From: Comamonadaceae bacterium
Lineage (GTDB): Bacteria > Pseudomonadota > Gammaproteobacteria > Burkholderiales > Burkholderiaceae_C
Reading direction: 5' to 3'
Length of the DNA stretch: 11,049 bases
NCBI GenBank assembly: GCA_013298415.1
Contig: JAAFHN010000047.1
Coordinates: forward strand, 1-11,049
A model generated the notes under the pieces. The model made no database searches. It was not told the DNA's origin and saw only the letters and a program-made list of their open reading frames with translations. Shown here in pieces: positions 6,090 to 11,049 of this stretch. The position numbers were made by a program, and so were the translations under genes. Position 1 is the first letter of the stretch. Each line of letters begins with the position of its first letter.

Positions 6090-6731
6090 TCACAGCCTCA
6101 TCTCCTGCGCAGCCAGCCCCGGTGCGCTGAATTGTTCGTTCACGCGCCGGTCATGCGTGGCGATCACGAGCGTGGCGCTGCTGGTTTCGGCGGCTTGGAG
6201 CAGGGCGTCGATGGCGGCTTGGGCTGCGGCGTCGTCTAGGCTTGCGGTGGGTTCGTCGGCGAGGATGACTTTGGGTTTCAGGAGCAGGGCGCGGGCGAGG
6301 GCCACGCGCTGGGCTTGGCCGCCGGAGAGTTCGTGGGGCAGGCGTTTGGCGAGGTCGCTCAAGCCGAGTTGGCTCAAGCGCTCGGCAATTGCCGCGTTGT
6401 CGCGTGGCTGGCCAGCGGCCCACTGGGCGAGGCCTAGGTTGTCGGCCACGTTCAAGGCGTCCACGAGCTGCAAGGCTTGGGGTAGGAGCGCGACGTTTTG
6501 GGCGCGGAATCGGTCAGCTTCTGCGGGGCGCAGCTTTGAAATGTCCACACCGGCTACGCGAAGCTCGCCTGAATGCGGGGACTTCAGCGCGGCAGCCAGC
6601 GCGAGCCAGGTGCTTTTTCCGCTGCCAGACGGCCCCCGCAACAAAGCGAGCGTGCCCTGCTGCCAATCCACATCGGCAAAAGCGATTTGCGTTGTGCCGT
6701 AGTTAGCCACCAATCCCCGGGTTTGGATCAC
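6090..6731 (-). CDS. ABC transporter ATP-binding protein (MacB/LolD-like)
   Basis: A 213-aa cytoplasmic ATPase, normal in length for a stand-alone LolD/MacB-like subunit. All motifs are intact: Walker A GPSGSGKST (33-41), Q-loop Q85 in LLPQALQLVDALNV, signature LSGGQ (135-139), Walker B VILADEP (155-161) and switch His193 in ATHD. The start is GTG at 6731 with GAGGG five bases upstream. The class of ATPase that pairs with FtsX-type permeases fits, and the only such permease here is at 1962-3206 on the same strand, 2.9 kb downstream. It is therefore proposed as the missing partner in a Zrg-like ATPase-permease-DUF3299 system interrupted by other genes. msrA lies 63 nt upstream on the same strand and may share its transcript. 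Confidence 0.9.
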   Translation of the reverse strand: MIQTRGLVANYGTTQIAFADVDWQQGTLALLRGPSGSGKSTWLALAAALKSPHSGELRVAGVDISKLRPAEADRFRAQNVALLPQALQLVDALNVADNLGLAQWAAGQPRDNAAIAERLSQLGLSDLAKRLPHELSGGQAQRVALARALLLKPKVILADEPTASLDDAAAQAAIDALLQAAETSSATLVIATHDRRVNEQFSAPGLAAQEMRL

Positions 6732-6794
6732 GTTGCCCTCGTCATGTCAATCACTTGAGAAAGCTCTGTCAGCAAGCTCAATTTGGATGCTGAG

Positions 6795-7343
6795 TCACTT
6801 CAAATGCTGAACAAAAGCCTTTTGAAACTTGGCTACTTTGGGGCCGACCACAAAGGAGCAATAGCCTTGGTTTGGGTTGCGGGCAAAGTAGTTTTGGTGG
6901 TAGTTCTCTGCTTTTGTGTAGTTGCTGCGCATGGCGAGTTCGGTGACGATGGGTTTGGCAAACCAGCCGTGGGCTTTGGATTTCGCGTCGTCGAGGTAGG
7001 TTTTGCAGATCAAGAGCTGATCCTGCGAGTGTGCGTAGATGCCACTGCGGTATTGCGTGCCCACATCGTTGCCTTGGGCATTCAGGCTGGTTGGGTCGTG
7101 GGTGCCCATGAAAATGTCGAGCACGGTCTCAAGGCTGAGCCGCGCAGGATCAAACGTGATTTGCACCACTTCGGCGTGGCCGGTGTCGCCGCCGCAAATG
7201 TCTTCGTAGCTGGGGTTTTCCGTGTGGCCGTTGCAGTAGCCTGACTCCACGGCGAGCACGCCTCGCACCCGCAAAAACACGGCTTCTGTGCACCAAAAGC
7301 AGCCGCCACCGAGTGTGATTTGGTTTGTCTCTTGCGTCGTCAC
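6795..7343 (-). CDS. msrA: Peptide-methionine (S)-S-oxide reductase
   Basis: MsrA reduces the S epimer of methionine sulfoxide in oxidised proteins, using thioredoxin. The 182-aa product has the hallmark GGCFWCTE near the N-terminus with catalytic Cys15. It also has GYCNGHTENPSYEDICGGDTGHAEVV-type core blocks (about 35-60) and the HDPTSLNAQGNDVGTQYRS block (about 82-100). One C-terminal cysteine (Cys162, in NQGYCSF) is the likely resolving residue; E. coli MsrA has two. There is no signal peptide, so it is cytoplasmic. The start is GTG at 7343 with AGGTG five bases upstream. It diverges from the ElyC/YdcF-like gene with 9 bp between start codons, so its promoter must lie inside that gene. The ABC ATPase follows after 63 nt. 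Confidence 0.95.
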   Translation of the reverse strand: MTTQETNQITLGGGCFWCTEAVFLRVRGVLAVESGYCNGHTENPSYEDICGGDTGHAEVVQITFDPARLSLETVLDIFMGTHDPTSLNAQGNDVGTQYRSGIYAHSQDQLLICKTYLDDAKSKAHGWFAKPIVTELAMRSNYTKAENYHQNYFARNPNQGYCSFVVGPKVAKFQKAFVQHLK

Positions 7344-7352
7344 AATACACCT

Positions 7353-8156
7353 ATGCTTTCTGAATTGATCGAGCTGCTTCGTCCGCCGCTCACGTCGCTC
7401 TTGTTGCCACCTGTGCCGTTTTTGCCCTTGATTGCGTTGGGCGCAGGGTTGGCACTCCGCAAAAATCCCTGGCGCAAAAGCGCGGTGGCCTTGTTCGCGT
7501 TCTCCATTGTCGGGCTTTGGGTCACATCGACGCCGCTGCTGGGCGAAGCGCTGGAACGCCGATGGGTGGGTGAGCTGAAACCGCTCGGAATGGCTGAGCT
7601 TAGCAAGCTGAAGTCAGACCCCTCCACCGTGATTTTGGTTCTGGGGGGTGGGCGCCTGCCCGAGCAGCCGGAAACGGGTTTGGCCGACGTGTCGCCCGAT
7701 GCCATGCAACGCGTGCGCTACGGCGTTTGGCTGCACCGGCAGACGGGCTTGCCCATGGCATTTTCCGGGGGAGTTTCAACCTCGGCGCTCAGTGTGTCCC
7801 GCAAAACCGAGGCGGAGATCACGGCTGAGGTGCTGCGGCGGGAGCACGGCATTGAGCTGCGCTTTGTGGAAAATCAGTCGCGCTACACCCAGGAGAGCGC
7901 GAGGATCATGATGCCCCTGCTGGCCAAAGCGGGCATACGGCGCGTTTTGCTGGTGACGCATGCGTACCACATGCCCCGAAGCGTTCGGTCTTTTGAGGCG
8001 GAGGCCAAGGCGCTGGGCATCGAGGTGGTGCCCGCGCCGACAGGCTTTAGCTTGCCACGCGATAGCCTGATGGTGAGCCTGTTTCCCGGGCAGTCAGGTT
8101 CCTCTGGGGTGCGCGCTGTGTGGCGCGAGATGGTGGGCTACGCGATTGGCAGGTAG
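7353..8156 (+). CDS. ElyC/SanA/YdcF-family membrane protein (DUF218)
   Basis: A 267-aa protein with two N-terminal membrane segments (about 13-34 and 43-61) followed by a DUF218 domain. Family landmarks are VILVLGGG (93-100), FSGG (137-140), the charged KTEAEITAEV helix (151-160), ENQSRYTQESA (173-183) and VTHAYHMPRS (201-210). The combination of hydrophobic N-terminus plus DUF218 is the ElyC type. In E. coli ElyC affects peptidoglycan assembly and lipid-carrier metabolism, but the exact reaction is not settled. The start is placed at ATG 7353; an in-frame TTG at 7320 lies within the msrA region and is less likely. No good ribosome binding site is seen before 7353. The gene shares its 5' region with divergent msrA and is followed by a 114-bp gap. 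Confidence 0.85.
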   Translation: MLSELIELLRPPLTSLLLPPVPFLPLIALGAGLALRKNPWRKSAVALFAFSIVGLWVTSTPLLGEALERRWVGELKPLGMAELSKLKSDPSTVILVLGGGRLPEQPETGLADVSPDAMQRVRYGVWLHRQTGLPMAFSGGVSTSALSVSRKTEAEITAEVLRREHGIELRFVENQSRYTQESARIMMPLLAKAGIRRVLLVTHAYHMPRSVRSFEAEAKALGIEVVPAPTGFSLPRDSLMVSLFPGQSGSSGVRAVWREMVGYAIGR

Positions 8157-8203
8157 AGTGGCTGCGAATGTGCGGTCCGCTCGGCCTTGAAAACCGGCCA
8201 CTC
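8156..8203 (+). terminator. Long-loop inverted repeat after the ElyC-like gene
   Basis: GAGTGGC (8156-8162, beginning at the stop codon) is the reverse complement of GCCACTC (8197-8203), with a 34-nt loop. TGCGA (8163-8167) could also pair with TCGCA (8205-8209). There is no T tract. It may be a weak terminator or attenuator before the hydrolase operon, or chance. Nothing else was recognised in the gap to 8270. Confidence 0.2.
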
Positions 8204-8270
8204 ATCGCAAATCTCGCGCATTTGTCGCTTGTGTACATGGCGCGGCGCGATGCTCGGCAAAATGGGTGGC

Positions 8271-9743
8271 ATGAGAAACCAAGTCAAACGAACGCTGATC
8301 GGCGCGGGGCTTGCCCTGGCAGCGGGCGCGCTGTGCGCCCAGGGCCAGGCGCCAGCACTCACGCCCTGCCGCCTGCCCGGCATCGATTCCCAAGTGATGT
8401 GCGGCAAAGTCAGCCGCCCACTGGACGAAGCAAAACCGTCGGCCAAGCAAATCGACGTTCACTTCGCCGTGCTGCCCGCGATCGCGCGCAACAAACTGCC
8501 CGATCCAGTGGTGTTGTTTGCCGGTGGGCCGGGGCAAAGCGGCATGAAACTGGCGCCGGTCGCCCAAGGCTTGTTCAACCGGCTCAGAAATCGGCGGGAC
8601 GTGATTGTGGTGGATCAGCGCGGCGTGGGCAAAAGCACGGGCTTGGATTGCACTAGCAATCCGCGCGAGCCCATGGCTGCGAGCGACATGGGAGCTGTTG
8701 CCCAGCGCATGCTGCAATGCAAAACGGCGCTGAAGGCCAAGCATGGGCTGACCGAGGAGCAGCTCACGCACTTCACCACAGAGAAAGCCAGCAAAGACAT
8801 CGAAGCGATCCGCGTGGCAATCGGTGCTGAAAAGCTGAACCTGGTTGGCGCAAGCTACGGCACGCGCGCTGCGCTGGACTACATGCGCCAGTATCCGAGC
8901 AGCGTGCGGCGCGTGGTGATCGATGGCGTGGCCCCGCCTGACATGGTGTTGCCCGATGCGTTTGAGCAAGATGCAGATGCCGCGCTGCAAGCGGTGTTCA
9001 AAGCCTGCGAGGCCGACAAGTCTTGCAACGCACGCCACCCCAAGCTGGCGCAAAGCCTGGAGCGCGCGCTCGCTGCCTTGCCCCAGCCGCTTGATGTGCG
9101 CCATCCCGTGACTTTGCAGCGCGAAAAGCTCGTGCTCACGCGCGAGATGCTGCTGGCTTCGCTGCGCTCGCCGCTTTATGTGCCAAGCCTTGCACAGGCG
9201 CTGCCCCTGGCCATTTCCCAAGCCGCACAGGGCGACTACGCGCCTCTGATGGGCCTGGCAGGCGGCATGGCCACGCCAGCCACCGAACTGGCCTGGGGCA
9301 TGCACTTCAGCGTGGTGTGCGCAGAAGATTTCCCGCGCATGTCGGCCGCTGCGCCTGTGAGCAACACCTTTTCGGGCAGCTTGCGCAAGCTCTACACCGA
9401 TGTGTGCAGCAACTGGCCGCAAGCGCCAGTGTCGGCCGCGTTCTACACCCTGCCCGCAGCGAAAGTGCCGGTGCTGGTGATGAGCGGTGGGGCCGATCCG
9501 GTCACGCCGCCGCGCCATGGCGAGCGCACGGCCAAAGCGCTAGGCCCGCAAGCTCGGCACGTGATTGCGCCCCAAGTGGGCCACGGCGTGATGGCGGTGG
9601 GCTGCGGCAAAGACATCCTCTACCAATTCATCCACCAAGCAGACGATGCCAAAGCCCTCGCAGTGGATGCCAAATGCGTGGAACGCATTCCCAGGCCCTT
9701 GCCCTTTGCAATGCCGGTGGCGCTGGAGGCCGCAAAGCCATGA
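8271..9743 (+). CDS. Secreted alpha/beta hydrolase, TAP-like peptidase type
   Basis: A 490-aa serine hydrolase with an N-terminal signal peptide (1-23, cleavage near ALCA/Q). The start at 8271 was chosen because MRNQVKRTLI opens that signal; in-frame ATGs at 8250 and 8262 are possible. The alpha/beta-hydrolase elements are in order: oxyanion-hole GGPGQSG (85-91), DQRGVGKS (115-122), nucleophile elbow GASYG with Ser195, Asp409 in GGADPVTPP, and His438 in VGHGV. The C-terminal part resembles the TAP-like domain of tripeptidyl/prolyl aminopeptidase-type enzymes, so a periplasmic exopeptidase or esterase is likely; the substrate is unknown. The mature part holds ten cysteines, an even number consistent with export and disulfides. 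The stop overlaps the start of the NatA-type gene (ATGA at 9740-9743), so the two are translationally coupled. Confidence 0.88.
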   Translation: MRNQVKRTLIGAGLALAAGALCAQGQAPALTPCRLPGIDSQVMCGKVSRPLDEAKPSAKQIDVHFAVLPAIARNKLPDPVVLFAGGPGQSGMKLAPVAQGLFNRLRNRRDVIVVDQRGVGKSTGLDCTSNPREPMAASDMGAVAQRMLQCKTALKAKHGLTEEQLTHFTTEKASKDIEAIRVAIGAEKLNLVGASYGTRAALDYMRQYPSSVRRVVIDGVAPPDMVLPDAFEQDADAALQAVFKACEADKSCNARHPKLAQSLERALAALPQPLDVRHPVTLQREKLVLTREMLLASLRSPLYVPSLAQALPLAISQAAQGDYAPLMGLAGGMATPATELAWGMHFSVVCAEDFPRMSAAAPVSNTFSGSLRKLYTDVCSNWPQAPVSAAFYTLPAAKVPVLVMSGGADPVTPPRHGERTAKALGPQARHVIAPQVGHGVMAVGCGKDILYQFIHQADDAKALAVDAKCVERIPRPLPFAMPVALEAAKP

Positions 9744-10561
9744 TCGAAGTCAAGCAACTCCAAAAAGCCTTCACAACACCCGGCAAACGAGCCAGCGGCA
9801 TCCTGGGACTTTTGAAAAAGCCCACGCCCATCATGGTGCAGGCCGTGGCCGACGTGAGCTTTTCAGCGGCTGACGGCTCAATCACCGGCCTGCTTGGGCC
9901 GAACGGCGCGGGCAAAACCACCAGCTTGCGCATGCTCGCTGGCCTGATCGCGCCGGATTCGGGGCAGATGCGTGTGGATGGCATCGACGTGCAGCAAGAG
10001 CCCCAGCAAGCCTTGCAGCGCATGGGCTTGCTCAGCGATGCGCGGGGCCTGTACCCACGCCTGAGCGCCAGAGAAAACATTGCCTACTTTGGCCGCTTGC
10101 AAGGCATGGATTCCGATGCCGCTTTTGCCCGCGCAGATGCTTTGGGCGAGCTGCTCGACATGAAGCCGCTCCTCAACCGCCGCGTGGATGGGTTCAGCCA
10201 AGGCGAGCGCATGAAGGTAAGCCTGGGCCGCGCGATGGTGCACGACCCTGCCAACATCGTGCTCGATGAGCCCACGAATGGCTTAGACGTGGTGGCCACG
10301 CGGGCTTTGCGCGAAGTGCTGCTGCATTTGAAAAGCGCCGCTGGTGGTGGCAAATGCATCGTGCTTTCCACACACATCATGCAAGAGGTGGAGCGCCTGT
10401 GTGAATCGGTCTACATCGTGAGCCAAGGCCGCACGGTGGCCCAAGGCAGCGTGCCCGAATTGCTTGCGCGCACGGGGCAAACCGATTTTGAAGAAGCCTT
10501 CGTGCGGCTTGCTTTTGACCCGACCAACGCACCTCAGCCCACCGCAGGAGCCTCAGCATGA
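9740..10561 (+). CDS. natA: NatA-type ABC transporter ATP-binding protein
   Basis: A 273-aa ATPase. Walker A is GPNGAGKTT (53-61), Walker B NIVLDEP (172-178), and the switch histidine His212 is in STH. The signature loop reads FSQGE (152-156) in place of LSGGQ, and the Q-loop region reads LLSDARGLYPRLSAREN. Both departures are typical of NatA sodium-export ATPases and related ABC-2 exporters. NatAB of Bacillus subtilis exports Na+, but many proteobacterial members have no proven substrate. The start at 9740 is preferred because it opens a conventional ABC domain (MIEVKQLQKA); the frame stays open upstream only as an antiphase shadow of the hydrolase. Overlaps of four bases with both neighbours (ATGA) show a tight operon. 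The last ~20 residues form a Pro/Ala-rich tail. Confidence 0.88.
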   Translation: MIEVKQLQKAFTTPGKRASGILGLLKKPTPIMVQAVADVSFSAADGSITGLLGPNGAGKTTSLRMLAGLIAPDSGQMRVDGIDVQQEPQQALQRMGLLSDARGLYPRLSARENIAYFGRLQGMDSDAAFARADALGELLDMKPLLNRRVDGFSQGERMKVSLGRAMVHDPANIVLDEPTNGLDVVATRALREVLLHLKSAAGGGKCIVLSTHIMQEVERLCESVYIVSQGRTVAQGSVPELLARTGQTDFEEAFVRLAFDPTNAPQPTAGASA

Positions 10562-11049
10562 GCGCCGCAAACAAGACATCTCTGAGCGCGCTGGCGATTG
10601 CGCGGCGCGTGTTTGGCAAAGAGTGGATTGACGCGCTGCGTGATCGCAAAACCCTGATTGCCGTGATGCTCGCCTCGCTCATCAGCGTGCCGCTGATGCT
10701 GGGCATCATTTCCAGCATCGTGGCTGGCTTTGAAGAGCGCGCCGAGCAGCGTGAGGTGTACTTGGTGGGCGCAGAGTTCGCGCCTGGGCTCGTGAATTTT
10801 TTGCAGCGCCAAAGCTTCATCATCAAGTCACCACCTGCAGAGTACGAAGCGCAGCTCAAATCTTCAAAGTTTGGCCACGCTGTCGTGAAGATTCCTCAAG
10901 ACTTTGCTAGCAAAATTGAAGCAGGTGAAGTGCCCGTGGTGGAACTGCTTTCCGACAGCTCCAACCGCAATGCGCAGGGCTCGGCGGGTGCCGTGCGCCG
11001 CTTGGTGCAAGCCTATGCGCGGGAGCACGCCAACACAGCGAGCGCGCTG
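10558..11049 (+). CDS. natB: NatB-type ABC-2 permease, N-terminal part (truncated by window end)
   Basis: The first 164 codons of a gene that continues beyond the window. It begins MSAANKTSLS, has an amphipathic cytoplasmic stretch with KEWIDALRDRKTL (21-33), and one long membrane segment at about 33-57. A soluble, probably extracytoplasmic domain then begins (about 60 onward, with VVKIPQDFASKIEAG). This layout, one TM followed by a large external domain before the remaining helices, is that of NatB/YhaP-type ABC-2 permeases. The ATG overlaps the NatA-type stop by four bases (ATGA), and AGGAG lies within the 3' end of that gene at a suitable distance. Function follows from pairing with the ATPase; the transported ion or molecule is not shown by sequence. 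Confidence 0.82.
   Translation, partial: MSAANKTSLSALAIARRVFGKEWIDALRDRKTLIAVMLASLISVPLMLGIISSIVAGFEERAEQREVYLVGAEFAPGLVNFLQRQSFIIKSPPAEYEAQLKSSKFGHAVVKIPQDFASKIEAGEVPVVELLSDSSNRNAQGSAGAVRRLVQAYAREHANTASAL

Noticed and set aside
8202..9518. 438-codon open frame antisense to the hydrolase
   Set aside because: It is rich in His/Arg/Gln/Ala as expected from the reverse frame of a GC-rich gene, has no recognisable motif, and lies wholly opposite a clear catalytic enzyme.

Overview
The window is GC-rich, densely coded DNA from a Gram-negative bacterium. Gene content and codon style (NatAB-type ABC system, MsrA, ElyC/YdcF-like envelope protein, TAP-like hydrolase with signal peptide, Psd next to a spermidine-synthase-like gene) fit a betaproteobacterium of the Burkholderiales, probably Comamonadaceae. 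That placement is an inference from family resemblance; no rRNA or tRNA is present to test it.

Layout. (1) 1-1011, minus strand: phosphatidylserine decarboxylase (psd) followed 5 nt later by the truncated start of a spermidine-synthase-like gene. (2) 1012-1267: an intergenic region with a ~224-bp inverted-repeat element made of ACGCGAAAA-type units. (3) 1268-3206, minus strand: a secreted DUF3299 protein and an FtsX/MacB-type permease. (4) 3203-3855, minus strand: a two-gene toxin-antitoxin module (RHH-like antitoxin, Doc/Fic toxin) whose last codon overlaps the permease start. (5) 3856-4230: an AT-richer divergent regulatory region with palindromes and a 22-bp imperfect inverted repeat. (6) 4231-5943, plus strand: a secreted 570-aa protein with two bacterial SH3 domains and an otherwise unrecognised body. 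(7) 6090-7343, minus strand: an ABC ATPase preceded by msrA. (8) 7353-8156, plus strand: an ElyC/YdcF-like membrane protein, diverging from msrA with 9 bp between start codons. (9) 8271-11049, plus strand: a tight operon of a secreted alpha/beta hydrolase, NatA-type ATPase and NatB-type permease (cut by the window edge), joined by two 4-nt ATGA overlaps.

Most interesting point. The ATPase (6090-6731), permease (1962-3206) and DUF3299 protein (1268-1888) look like the parts of one MacB/Lol-like ABC system of the type called Zrg in Vibrio, all on the same strand and in the usual order. Here about 2.9 kb holding the toxin-antitoxin module and the divergent SH3-domain gene lies between ATPase and permease. 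The toxin stop codon and permease start codon share an ATGA. If this is an insertion, permease and DUF3299 expression has come under the toxin-antitoxin promoter.

No CRISPR array, tRNA, rRNA, integrase or transposase gene was seen. Nothing here is clearly a wholly new system. The best candidates for new biology are the split transporter with its inserted module, the SH3-domain protein, and the two inverted-repeat structures.
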